Shown in pieces: positions 43,101 through 55,483 of a stretch of 64,000 bases of DNA; within the stretch, counting starts at the first letter, position 1, and each line of letters opens with the position of its first letter. The DNA comes from Symsagittifera roscoffensis. Its lineage: Eukaryota; Xenacoelomorpha; Acoela; Convolutidae. The stretch lies in NCBI RefSeq assembly GCF_963678635.1, contig NC_087071.1, forward strand, positions 310,001 through 374,000, read 5' to 3'. Under the pieces are notes generated by a model. That model was given only the letters and a program-made list of their open reading frames with translations. It made no database searches and was not told where the DNA came from. The translations under genes were made by a program, and so were the position numbers.

Positions 43101-45479
43101 TCCGCATTCAGATACGCCGAATACGACAGAGAAAGGTCATTGGCTGCAACACAAATCTTACGACCAATTATCACAACTTTACTCTCACCATCTGCTCCGC
43201 AATCGGATACGCCACATACGACAGGGACAGGTCATTCGTTGCAACACAAATCAATCATACAACCAAACATCACAACTTCACTCTCGCTATCTGCCCCGCA
43301 CTCAGATACGCCACATACGACAGAGACAGGTCATTCGCTGCAACACAAATCATATGACCAATTATCACAACTATACTCTCACCATCTGCTCCGCAATCAG
43401 ATACGCCACATACGACAGGGACAGTTCATTCGTTGCAACACAAACCATACAACCAAACATCACAACTTCACTCTCACCATCTGCCCCGCATTCAGATACA
43501 CCACACACGACAGGGACAGGTCATTGGCTGCAACACAAATCATACGACCAAACATCACAACTTCATTCTCGCTATCTGCTCCGCATTCAGATACGCCGAA
43601 TACGACAGAGAAAGGTCATTGGCTGCAACACAAATCTTACGACCAATTATCACAACTTTACTCTCACCATCTGCTCCGCAATCGGATACGCCACATACGA
43701 CAGGGACAGGTCATTCGTTGCAACACAAATCAATCATACAACCAAACATCACAACTTCACTCTCGCTATCTGCCCCGCACTCAGATACGCCACATACGAC
43801 AGAGACAGGTCATTCGCTGCAACACAAATCATATGACCAATTATCACAACTATACTCTCGCCATCTGCTCCGCAATCAGATACGCCACATACGACAGGGA
43901 CAGTTCATTCGTTGCAACACAAACCATACAACCAAACATCACAACTTCACTCTCACCATCTGCCCCTCATTCAGATACACCACACACGACAGGGACAGGT
44001 CATTGGCTGCAACACAAATCATACGACCAATTATCACAACTTTACTCTCACCATCTGCTCCGCAATCGGATACGCCACATACGACAGGGACAGGTCATTC
44101 GTTGCAACACAAATCAATCATACAACCAAACATCACAACTTCACTCTCGCTATCTGCTCCGCACTCAGATACGCCACATACGACAGAGACAGGTCATTCG
44201 CTGCAACACAAATCTTAGGACCAATTATCACAACTTTACTCTCACCATCTGCTCCGCAATCGGATACGCCACATACGACAGGGACAGGTCATTCGTTGCA
44301 ACACAAATCAATCATACAACCAAACATCACAACTTCACTCTCGCTATCTGCCCCGCACTCAGATACGCCACATACGACAGAGACAGGTCATTCGCTGCAA
44401 CACAAATCATATGACCAATTATCACAACTATACTCTCACCATCTGCTCCGCAATCAGATACGCCACATACGACAGGGACAGTTCATTCGTTGCAACACAA
44501 ACCAGACAACCAAACATCACAACTTCACTCTCATTATCTGCCCCGCATTCAGACACACCACACACGACAGGGACAGGTCATTGGCTGCAACACAAATCAT
44601 ACGACCAATTATCACAACTTTACTCTCACCATCTGCTCCGCAATCGGATACGCCACATACGACAGGGACAGGCCATTCGTTGCAACACAAATCAATCATA
44701 CAACCAAACATCACAATTCACTCTCGCTATCTGCCCCGCACTCAGATACGCCACATACGACAGAGACAGGTCATTCGCTGCAACACAAATCATATGACCA
44801 ATTATCACAACTATACTCTCACCATCTGCTCCGCAATCAGATACGCCACATACGACAGGGACAGTTCATTCGTTTCAACACAAACCATACAACCAAACAT
44901 CACAACTTCACTCTCACCATCTGCCCTGCATTCAGATACACCACACACGACAGGGACAGGTCATTGGCTGCAACACAAATCATACGACCAATTATCACAA
45001 CTTTACTCTCACCATCTGCTCCGCACTCAGATACGCCACATACAACAGAGACAGGTCATTCGCTGCAACACAAATCATACGACCAATTATCACAACTATA
45101 CTCTCACCATCTGCTCCGCAATCAGATACGCCACATACGACAGTGACAGTTCATTCGTTGCAACACAAACCAAACAACCAAACATCACAACTTCACTCTC
45201 ACCATCTGCTCCGCATTCAGATACACCACACACGACATGGACAGGTCATTCGCTGCAACACAAACCATACAACCAAACATCACATCTTCACTCTCACCAT
45301 CTGCTCCGCATTCAGATACAACCCATACGACAGGGACAGGTCATTCGCTGCAACACAAACCATACAACCAAACATCACAACTTCACTCTCGCTATCTGCT
45401 CCGCATCCAGATACGGCACATACGACAGAGACAGGTCATTGGCTGCAACACAAATCATACGACCAATTATCACAACTTT

Positions 45480-47590
45480 ACTCTCACCATCTGCTCCGCA
45501 ATCAGATACGCCACATACGACAGGGACAGGTCATTCGTTGCAACACAAATCAATCATACAACCAAATATCACAACTTCACTCTCACCATCTGCTCCGCAT
45601 TCAGATACGCCACATACGACAAGGACATGTCATTCGCTGCAACACAAATCATACAACCAAATATTGCAACTTCACTCACACCATCTGCTCCGCATTCAGG
45701 TACGCCAAATACGACAGAGACAGGTCATTGGCTGCAACACAAATCTTACGACCAATTATCACAACTTTACTCTCACCATCTGCTCCGCAATCGGATACGC
45801 CACATACGACAGGGACAGGTCATTCGTTGCAACACAAATCAACCATACAACCAAACATCACAACTTCACTCTCGCTATCTGCTCCGCACTCAGATATGCC
45901 ACATACGACAGAGACAGGTCATTCGCTGCAACACAAATCATATGACCAATTATCACAACTATACTCTCACCATCTGCTCCGCAATCAGATACGCCACATA
46001 CGACAGGGACAGTTCATTCGTTGCAACACAAACCATACAACCAAACATCACAACTTCACTCTCACCATCTGCCCCGCATTCAGATACACCACACACAACA
46101 GGGACAGGTCATTGGCTGCAACACAAATCATACGATTAATTATCACAACTTTACTCTCACCATCTGCTCCGCAATCGGATACGCCACATACGACAGGGAC
46201 AGGTCATTCGTTGCAACACAAATCAATCATACAACCAAACATCACAACTTCACTCTCGCTATCTGCCTCGTATTCAGATACGCCACATACGACAGAGACA
46301 GGTCATTCGCTGCAACACAAATCATACGACCAATTATCACAACTATACTCTCATCATCTGCTCCGCAATCAGATACGCCACATACAACAGGGACAGTTCA
46401 TTCGTTGCAACACAAGCCATACAACCAAACATCACAACTTCACTCTCACCATCTGCCCCGCATTCAGATACGCCACATACGACAGAGACAGGTCATTCGC
46501 TGCAACACAAATCATACGACCAATTATCACAACTTTACTCTCACCATCTGCTCCGCAATCAGATACGCCACATACGACAGGGACAGGTCATTCGTTGCAA
46601 CACAAATCAATCATACAACCAAATATCACAACTTCACTCTCACCATCTGCTCCGCATTCAGATACGCCACATACGACAAGGACATGTCATTCGCTGCAAC
46701 ACAAATCATACAACCAAATATTGCAACTTCACTCACACCATCTGCTCCGCATTCAGGTACGCCAAATACGACAGAGACAGGTCATTGGCTGCAACACAAA
46801 TCTTACGACCAATTATCACAACTTTACTCTCACCATCTGCTCCGCAATCGGATACGCCACATACGACAGGGACAGGTCATTCGTTGCAACACAAATCAAC
46901 CATACAACCAAACATCACAACTTCACTCTCGCTATCTGCTCCGCACTCAGATATGCCACATACGACAGAGACAGGTCATTCGCTGCAACACAAATCATAT
47001 GACCAATTATCACAACTATACTCTCACCATCTGCTCCGCAATCAGATACGCCACATACGACAGGGACAGTTCATTCGTTGCAACACAAACCATACAACCA
47101 AACATCACAACTTCACTCTCACCATCTGCCCCGCATTCAGATACACCACACACAACAGGGACAGGTCATTGGCTGCAACACAAATCATACGATTAATTAT
47201 CACAACTTTACTCTCACCATCTGCTCCGCAATCGGATACGCCACATACGACAGGGACAGGTCATTCGTTGCAACACAAATCAATCATACAACCAAACATC
47301 ACAACTTCACTCTCGCTATCTGCCTCGTATTCAGATACGCCACATACGACAGAGACAGGTCATTCGCTGCAACACAAATCATACGACCAATTATCACAAC
47401 TATACTCTCATCATCTGCTCCGCAATCAGATACGCCACATACAACAGGGACAGTTCATTCGTTGCAACACAAGCCATACAACCAAACATCACAACTTCAC
47501 TCTCACCATCTGCCCCGCATTCAGATACGCCACATACGACAGAGACAGGTCATTCGCTGCAACACAAATCATACGACCAATTATCACAAC
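45480..47590 (-). repeat. 1057-bp higher-order repeat, two near-identical copies
   Basis: Variants at 45541 recur at 46598 and those at 46021 recur at 47078. These include AAATATTGCAACTTCAC, CATACGATTAATTATC and TGCCTCGTATTCAG. The near identity over about 1 kb points to a recent duplication or unequal exchange. Confidence 0.8.
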
Positions 47591-50135
47591 TATACTCTCA
47601 CCATCTGCTCCGCAATCAGATACGCCACATACGACAGGGACAGTTCATTCGTTGCAACACAAACCATACAACCAAACATCACAACTTCACTCTCACCATC
47701 TGCTCCGCATTCAGATACACCACACACGACAGGGACAGGTCATTCGCTGCAACACAAACCATACAACCAAACATCACATCTTCACTCTCACCATCTGCTC
47801 CGCATTCAGATACACCACATACGACAGGGACAGGTCATTCGCTGCAACACAAACCATACAACCAAACATCACATCTTCACTCTCGCTATCTGCTCCGCAT
47901 TCAGATACGCCACATACGACAGAGACAGGTCATTGGCTGCAACACAAATCATACGACCAATTATCACAACTTTACTCTCACCATCTGCTCCGCAATCAGA
48001 TACGCCACATACGACAGGGACAGGTCATTCGTTGCAACACAAACCATACAACCAAACATCACAACTTCACTCTCGCTATCTGCTCCGCATTCAGATACGC
48101 CACATACGACAGGGACATGTCATTCGCTGCAACACAAATCAGACAACCAAATATCGCAACTTCACTCTCACCAGCTGCTCCGCTTTCATATACGCCACAT
48201 ACGACAGGGACAGGTCATTCGCTGCAACACAAATCATACAGTCAAACATCACAACTTTTTCCCCACCATCTGTTCCGCATTCAGATACGCACATACGACA
48301 GGGACATGTCATTCGCTGCAACACAAATCATACAACCAAATATTGCAACTTCACTCACACCATCTGCTCCGCATTCAGGTACGCCACATACGACAGGGAC
48401 AGGTCATTCGCTGCAACACAAACCTTACAACAAAACATCACAGCCTCACTCTCACCGTCTGCTCCGCATTCAGATACACCACATACGACAGGGACAGGTC
48501 ATTCGCTGCAACACAAACCATACAACCAAACATCACAACTTCACTCTCGCTATCTGCTCCGCATTCAGATACGCCACATACGACAGAGACAGGTTATTCG
48601 CTGCAACACAAATCATACGACCAATTATCACAACTATACTCTCACCATCTGCTCCGCAATCAGATACGCCACATACGACAGGGACAGTTCATTCGCTGCA
48701 ACACAAACCATACAACCAAACATCCCAACTTCACTCTCACCATCTGCTCCGCATTCAGATACACCACATACGACAGGGACAGGTCATTCGCTGCAACACA
48801 AACCATACATCCAAACATCACAACTTCACTCTCACCATCTGCTTCGCATTCAGATACACCACATACGACAGGGACAGGTCATTTGCTGCAACACAAACCA
48901 TACAACCAAACATCACAACTTCAGTCTCGCTATCTGCTCCGCATTCAGATACGCCACATACGACAGAGACAGGTCATTCGTTGCAACACAAATCAATCAT
49001 ACAACCAAATATCACAACTTCACTCTCACCATCTGCTCCGCATTCAAATACGCCACATACGACAGGGACATGTCATTCGCTGCAACACAAATCATACAAC
49101 CAAATATCGCAACTTCACTCTCACCATCTGCTCCGCTTTCATATACGCCACATACGACAGGGACAGGTCATTCGCTGCAACACAAATCATACAGTCAAAC
49201 ATCACAACTTTTTTCCCACCATCTGTTCCGCATTCAGATACGCATATACGACAGGGACAAGTCTTTTGCTGCAATTAAAACCATACAACCAAACATCCCA
49301 ACTTAACTACCACTATCTGCTCCGCATTCAGATACGCCACATACGGCAGGGTCAAGTCATTCGCTGCAACACAAAACATACAACCAAACATCACAGCTTT
49401 ACTCTCATCATCTGCTCCGCATTCAGATACGCCACATACGACAGGGACAGTTCATTCGCTGTAACACAAAACAAACAACCAAACATTATTTGCTCTCACC
49501 ATCTGCTTTGCATTCAGATACGCCACATACGACAGGGACAGGTCATTCGCTGCAACAGAAATCATACAACCAAACATCACAATTTTACTCTCACCATCTG
49601 CTCCGCATTCAAATACGCCACATACGATAGAGACAGGTCATTCGCTGCAACACAACTCAGACAACCAAACATCACAACTTTACTCTCACCATCTGCTCCG
49701 CATTCAGATACGCCATTTACGACAAAAACATGATTTACTCAATCATGCATTCATCAAGACATCCAAAAACCAGCCATAAAAAAAATAGGCATTTTGAGCA
49801 ACAGGCCATGCAGAAAAAAACCAAAAAAACTCAAATTTTTTGTGTCCAGGACTACGTTACACACACAAAAAGTCAATTTTTACAAGCACATTTTTTTTGT
49901 AAAATGTTTGTTGGAGCACAAAATTTGTTTTGCGATAAAAAACAAAAAGCTTATTCTTAGGGAGCAACAATTTTTATCCCAAAACAAGAGAAAAGTTTTT
50001 TTTTCAAAATTATGATAACTCTATTTCAGCAAAACGTATGAAACTTGTATTGGTTGTATTTTTTCATATACTTCGTTCTAAAATTGTGTGATTAACTTTT
50101 TTGGTCTTTGGAGGTCAATCCGGCTACTTCCATAA

Positions 50136-51001
50136 GAACGAGCAAACTCTATTCATAAACAATCAACCGAACAGAATGAAAAGTCGAACGATGCTTAGAA
50201 AATTTTAACGCTGATTTAAATTAACCGGACAAAACGAGCTTAACTTGAAATTTAAAATGCGTTTTTCTCAAATTGGGTTTAGGTGAAAACTTATGAAATA
50301 AAATTTGCTCAAACTTTCAGCAGATTTAATATGGTGTAATTTGTTTTGCGAACTTCAGGCCAAACATTTACCCCAAAAGTGGGTCTTTTTGGTTTTTCTT
50401 AGATAATCAAAAATTACGCCAAAAACATCCAGTCGATCATAGACATGATTATACCAAAGTGAGCCCCTTACGTAGTCCAACAAATTTTAAGAAGTTTATA
50501 TTCTCCAAATTATTGTATAAGTTAATTTATTTTTGTTTGATAGACAAAAAAGGTCGTTTTTACTATATAAAATACCACTTTTTACTTAAAAAAAATTTTT
50601 TAACGGTTTTCAAGTTTTTTTGCAGAAAATACCCTATGCTAAAGTTTGTGGGTTTACGTATAGGGCTCATTTTGAATAATTCATGTCTGTGATTGACTGG
50701 GCATTTTTGGCGTAATTTTTGATTAACTAAGAGAAGCCAAAATGACTCATTTTTGTGATAAATTTTCTGGCCTGAATTTCACAAAAAAATTATACCATAT
50801 TAATTCTGCTAAATTTTTTGGCAAATTTCGTCATAAGTTTTCTTCTAAACTCAACCCAATTTCAGAAAAAAGCGTTTTAAATTTCAAGTTTAACGCGTTT
50901 TTTCCGGTTAATTTAAATGAGCACTATATTTTTATAAAATCGTTTTCAAATCCTGTGGATATTAATTGAACAAACTCTGTTTTTGGCATGTTCTTCGTTT
51001 G
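50136..51001. repeat. Imperfect inverted repeat, arms about 0.37 kb (foldback element candidate)
   Basis: The left arm contains TTTAAATTAACCGGACAAAA, ACTTGAAATTTAAAATGCG, TTTAATATGGT, CTTCAGGCC and AATCAAAAATTACGCCAAAA. Each has its reverse complement in mirrored order in the right arm, for example TTTTGGCGTAATTTTTGATT at 50704 and CCGGTTAATTTAAA near 50906. Arms are about 80% alike by eye and are separated by about 100 bp. No target-site duplication or transposase was identified. A non-autonomous foldback or MITE-like insertion is the likeliest reading. Confidence 0.75.
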
Positions 51002-51560
51002 ATTACCATTAACTAAGTGTCAAATGGTTCAAAAATGTTTGTAGTTCTGACCATTGAAAATGGGGAGGAACTTTATAATCGGGTGTGTTTTTTTTTCGTT
51101 TGGTTTGTTTTCCTCGCAGTCTCGGGTATTATAAACAATCGTGGGAAGGAGTTGAGCAATGTGTCATTCAAAAACCTTCGCAGTGGTGATTCGAAATCAC
51201 TTTTAAAAACTTTTTGAACTATTCCGAAGTGTAGAGAAAATTGGGTTTAAGCATTTTGAGGTTTGGTCTTTTTTCGAGCGCACAAAGCGAGCAAGCAGGC
51301 CTTCAAAACAGAAAGAGGACTGAAAACCTCTGTTCCTTGAATGTTTTTGAAGCATTTTATTGCGTCTTCTTTAAAACCAAAAAAAACTGAAAAACCAATA
51401 AGAATTTCTGCAAAAATTAAAAAATCTATTCAAAGAATTTTGATTTTTCAAAAATTTCTTTGACAAAAACTGTTGTCAAATTTCATATCGTACCTAATTT
51501 TTAATGTTTTTTTGGCTCTCGCTCAGATCTATCCTTAGCCGAACCATCAAAAGGGTAACT

Positions 51561-51995
51561 TCCCAAATGGCATAATTCCCAAATGGCATAAAAACGGAAA
51601 TTTTTCTCAAATGGCATAAATTTCAAGTTTTCATTGTTATTCAAACGTTTTCTATCAATTTCTAATTTTAACATTTTGTCAGCAACGAAAGCATGTGAAT
51701 AAGATTTGGAAATAATTGCTTCCAAATAAATTTAAGCAACAGATTTTTCGAAAATAATTGACCACAAGAAGCTTATTAATAACCGCAAGCTTATGCTTCT
51801 TGCTTTTGATGAAAAAAATTCTACAACTTTTTGAAGATAAAATGTCAATCAACATTTGGATTGACAATTTGACTTTTTTTCCCACATTTTTCACGAAAAA
51901 ATTGATCTCGATTTTTTCGATGCAACAGTTGCATGTAATTTATGCCATTTGGGATATTTTTCATTTTTATGTCATTTGGGAATTATGCCATTTGA
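51561..51995. repeat. Inverted repeat with triplicated CAAATGGCATAA words
   Basis: At 51561-51620 the words CCAAATGGCATAATT, CCAAATGGCATAAAAA and CAAATGGCATAAATTT follow each other. At 51937-51995 the reverse complements TTATGCCATTTGGGA, TATGTCATTTGGGAATTA and TGCCATTTGAG appear in mirrored order, leaving a loop of about 310 bp. It could be the ends of a small transposon; no coding content lies between them. Confidence 0.7.
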
Positions 51996-52667
51996 GACGT
52001 AATCATCAAAAGCATCACAAACTGCGACTTTAATTTTCGTGGGTTATTCTTGGTAAGTTGTTATTTTGCTGCAATTTTGATAAAAGATTGATGTAAATAT
52101 TCAAACGCTAATTTAGTTTAAAAAGAGATAAAAACATTTATGGCCGGTTCCTCTGCCTCTAGCACCGAATGCTCCAACAATCGTCTTCAGAAGTTGTATC
52201 GGTCGAAGTGTGTTTATCGTGGGACAAAAAAAATTGAAAAGTTTGGAGAAAATATTTATAGCATCAGAGAATTATTCGTTTTTTTTTGTGTATGCAAAAC
52301 GCTAAATGAAACTTCAAAAGCTGTTTGCGTCAAGTTAAATTTCATGTTAGTGATTAATACATTTTTTTCGCTCTACTGGCTCGCTTTACTTGCTCGAAAT
52401 AAGACTTCAGAAGCCAACATTTTAGTTTGAAATAATTCAAAAATGATTTGAATAAGAAACTTGAACACATCATCCAAAGAGAAAATCTTCTCCAGTTTAA
52501 GTGGACAGAGCAATAAAGGTTTTGGAGGAGGCCAGATTTGAGAGATTAAGTAAGAACACTGACTGTGAAAGGACAATCAGCACGCGTGTATACTAAAGTG
52601 ACAGGTGTCAGTCCAATTAGGAGATATTGTCAAAATAGAGTTTGTGTTGTTTTGCTGACTGACTGAC

Positions 52668-52803
52668 CGAGTTGTTTGATGAGGTCGATGGTGAATCCGA
52701 AGCAGCACACTCTCTTCACGGTGGGGGTGACCACCTCCCCACTCAGCACCCTCTGGATGTAGAGGGGGTCGGAGGATGAGATATTAAGACAGAGGAGACC
52801 CAC
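52668..52803 (-). CDS. Exon E3: S1 loop 1 and the CCFGF motif
   Basis: This 136-bp exon has acceptor GTGTTTAG (AG at 52805-52804) and donor CTCG|GTCAGT (GT at 52667-52666). It starts in phase 0 and ends with one base (G) that E4 completes to GCG, Ala. It encodes 45 residues: GLLCLNISSSDPLY, a linker, then VKRVCCFGFTIDLIKQL. The Cys of LCLN plus the CC pair, with the Cys of E2, reproduce the four-cysteine loop-1 pattern of NMDA receptors (disulfides in GluN1 and GluN2). CLN..SSDP recalls GluN3 (QLCLDP). CCFGFTIDL matches CCxGFCIDLL of the family, with Thr in place of the usual Cys. The 287-bp intron separating it from E2 is short and carries a TCAC microsatellite upstream of the acceptor. Confidence 0.92.
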
Positions 52804-52823
52804 CTAAACACACCCACCCACGT

Positions 52824-52845
52824 TCACTCACTCACTCACTCACTC
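52824..52845. repeat. TCAC microsatellite in the E2-E3 intron
   Basis: About five copies of the tetramer in the 287-bp intron, upstream of the E3 acceptor in the transcript. Confidence 0.8.
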
Positions 52846-53090
52846 GTTCTCTACATTATCCCAGCCCCCCCCCTGACGGGGATGCAGGTAGATATGCAAA
52901 ATTTGAAAGATCAACTCCAGTCCCTGTCCAAACTGCAAGATTATTCCCGATAAAAGAACACAGAAAAAGAAATTGAAAAAAACAAGGAGCTGCGAAGATT
53001 CTTATTTTGTTTTCGGCGGGGGTGGAGGAAGGGGAGGGTTATTTGAAAGATGAAGATGGGGTGTAGTGAGTAGAGAAGTGAATATAGTAC

Positions 53091-53217
53091 CTCCATGCAC
53101 TTGGCCTCATCCGCCACCGTCTTGCTGAACTGTTCAGTCACCATCACAAAGGGCAGACTCTCCTTCAACACCACCCGCACTTTGTGAGTGTCCACACTGC
53201 GCATAGAGTGCGGCAGT
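53091..53217 (-). CDS. Exon E2: start of the S1 ligand-binding lobe; its 5' part is the 82-bp repeat unit
   Basis: This 127-bp exon has acceptor TTTGTTTAG (AG at 53219-53218) and donor GAG|GTACTA (GT at 53090-53089). It begins with one base completing Arg and then encodes 42 residues, ending in phase 0. The sequence VDTHKVRVVLKESLPFVMV matches the first S1 strand of NMDA receptors (for example LKIVTIHQEPFVYV in GluN1). AKCME carries the first cysteine of the NMDA-type loop 1. The first 63 bp (53217-53155) are the exon-side part of the unit of the array that extends to about 61700. This is the copy nearest the coding exon, and the only one that continues into the rest of S1. The other acceptors upstream would have to be bypassed, because continuous reading through a few units meets a stop. 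Confidence 0.9.
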
Positions 53218-55483
53218 CTAAACAAATTCAAAACAGAGACTCTCCTTCAACATCATCCGCACTTTGTGAGTGTCCACACTGCGCATAGAGTGCGGCAGTC
53301 TAAACAAATTCAAAACAGAGACTCTCCTTCAACATCATCCGCACTTTGTGAGTGTCCACGCTGCGCATAGAGTGCGGCAGTCTAAACAAATTCAAAACAG
53401 AGACTCTCCTTCAACACCACCCGCACTTTGTGAGTGTCCACACTGCGCATAGAGTGCGGCAGTCTAAACAAATTCAAAACAGAGACTCTCCTTCAACACC
53501 ACCCGCACTTTGTGAGTGTCCACACTGCGCATAGAGTGCGGCAGTCTAAACAAATTCAAAACAGAGACTCTCCTTCAACACCACCCGCACTTTGTGAGTG
53601 TCCACACTGCGCATAGAGTGCGGCAGTCTAAACAAATTCAAAACAGAGACTCTCCTTCAACACCACCCGCACTTTGTGAGTGTCCACACTGCGCATAGAG
53701 TGCGGCAGTCTAAACAAATTCAAAACAGAGACTCTCCTTCAACACCACCCGCACTTTGTGAGTGTCCACACTGCGCATAGAGTGCGGCAGTCTAAACAAA
53801 TTCAAAACAGAGACTCTCCTTCAACACCACCCGCACTTTGTGAGTGTCCACACTGCGCATAGAGTGCGGCAGTCTAAACAAATTCAAAACAGAGACTCTC
53901 CTTCAACACCACCCGCACTTTGTGAGTGTCCACACTGCGCATAGAGTGCGGCAGTCTAAGCAAATTCGAAACAGAGACTCTCCTTCAACACCACCCGCAC
54001 TTTGTGAGTGTCCACACTGCGCATAGAGTGCGGCAGTCTAAACAAATTCAAAACAGAGACTCTCCTTCAACACCACCCGCACTTTGTGAGTGTCCACACT
54101 GCGCATAGAGTGCGGTAGTCTAAGCAAATTCGAAACAGAGACTCTCCTTCAAAACCACCCGCACTTTGTGAGTGTCCACACTGCGCATAGAGTGCGGCAG
54201 TCTAAACAAATTCAAAACAGAGACTCTCCTTCAACACCACCCGCACTTTGTGAGTGTCCACACTGCGCATAGAGTGCGGCAGTCTAAGCAAATTCGAAAC
54301 AGAGACTCTCCTTCAACACCACCCGCACTTTGTGAGTGTCCACACTGCGCATAGAGTGCGGCAGTCTAAACAAATTCAAAACAGAGACTCTCCTTCAACA
54401 CCACCCGCACTTTGTGAGTGTCCACACTGCGCATAGAGTGCGGCAGTCTAAGCAAATTCGAAACAGAGACTCTCCTTCAACACCACCCGCACTTTGTGAG
54501 TGTCCACACTGCGCATAGAGTGCGGCAGTCTAAGCAAAATCGAAACAGAGACTCTCCTTCAATACCACCCGCACTTTGTGAGTGTCCACACTGCGCATAG
54601 AGTGCGGCAGTCTAAACAAATTCAAAACAGAGACTCTCTTTCAACACCACCCGCACTTTGTGAGTGTCCACACTGCGTATAGAGTGCGGCAGTCTAAGCA
54701 AATTCGAAACAGAGACTCTCCTTCAACACCACCCGCACTTTGTGAGTGTCCACACTGCGCATAGAGTGCGGCAGTCTAAACAAATTCAAAACAGAGACTC
54801 TCCTTCAACACCACCCGCACTTTGTGAGTGTCCACACTGCGCATAGAGTGCGGCAGTCTAAACAAATTCAAAACAGAGACTCTCCTTCAACACCACCCGC
54901 ACTTTGTGAGTGTCCACACTGCGCATAGAGTGCGGCAGTCTAAACAAATTCAAAACAGAGACTCTCCTTCAACACCACCCGCACTTTGTGAGTGTCCACA
55001 CTGCGCATAGAGTGCGGCAGTCTAAACAAATTCAAAACAGAGACTCTCCTTCAACACCACCCGCACTTTGTGAGCGTCCACACTGCGCATAGAGTGCGGC
55101 AGTCTAAACAAATTCAAAAGAGAGACTCTCCTTCAACACCACCCGCACTTTGTGAGTGTCCACACTGCGCATGGAGTGCGGCAGTCTAAACAAATTCAAA
55201 ACAGAGACTCTCCTTCAACGCCACCCGCACTTTGTGAGTGTCCACACTGCGCATAGAATGCGGCAGTCTAAACAAATTCAAAACAGAGACTCTCCTTCAA
55301 CACCACCCGCACTTTGTGAGTGTCCACACTGCGCATAGAGTGCGGCAGTCTAAACAAATTCAAAACAGAGACTCTCCTTCAACACCACCCGCACTTTGTG
55401 AGTGTCCACACTGCGCATAGAGTGCGGCAGTCTAAACAAATTCAAAACAGAGACTCTCCTTCAACACCACCCGCACTTTGTGA

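Larger units (their letters stand above)
6083..49736 (-). repeat. 43.6-kb array of 95-bp units duplicating the 3' splice site and 5' part of E4
   Basis: About 460 head-to-tail units by length. Read on the minus strand, each unit has about 42 bp of intron ending in TTTGTGTTGCAG or TTTGTGATTCAG. It then has about 53 bp of E4 beginning CGAATGACCTGTCCCTGTCG and ending GCGGAGCAGATGGTG. The exon-proximal unit differs by a synonymous TCT for TCC. Intron-half variants define zones: GATTCAG and GTTGCAG units mixed at 6.2-10.8 kb; mostly GTTGCAG at 10.8-15.8 kb; TAGCAG and GAAGCAG variants from about 15.8 to 22 kb; TTGGATGATTTG units at about 23-28 kb; and units with a 4-bp ATTG insertion from about 26.5 kb on. 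Most keep the CAG; a few lose it (for example around 23329, 32887 and 34913). Identity stops at about 6083 in E4 and fades at 49736. Confidence 0.95.
49737..52667 (-). other. AT-rich part of the E3-E4 intron
   Basis: Beyond the 95-bp array the 46.5-kb intron is AT-rich with T and A runs. It holds two inverted repeats (listed separately). Short open frames here (for example at 50459, 51758 and 52140 on plus) are low complexity, show no recognisable domain, and lie inside an intron whose flanking exons join in frame. No RNA gene was seen. Confidence 0.7.

Noticed and set aside
13719-49733. Many plus-strand open frames of 100 to 1433 codons (for example 14844-16796, 27284-31585, 30088-33852, 39314-42490)
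   Set aside because: They are antisense translations of the 95-bp unit, overlap each other in all three frames, and have no domain other than the repeat. The minus strand of the same unit matches a receptor exon and its splice site.
52140-52430. 96-residue plus-strand open frame
   Set aside because: No recognisable domain, low-complexity AT-rich surroundings, inside an intron of the opposite strand.
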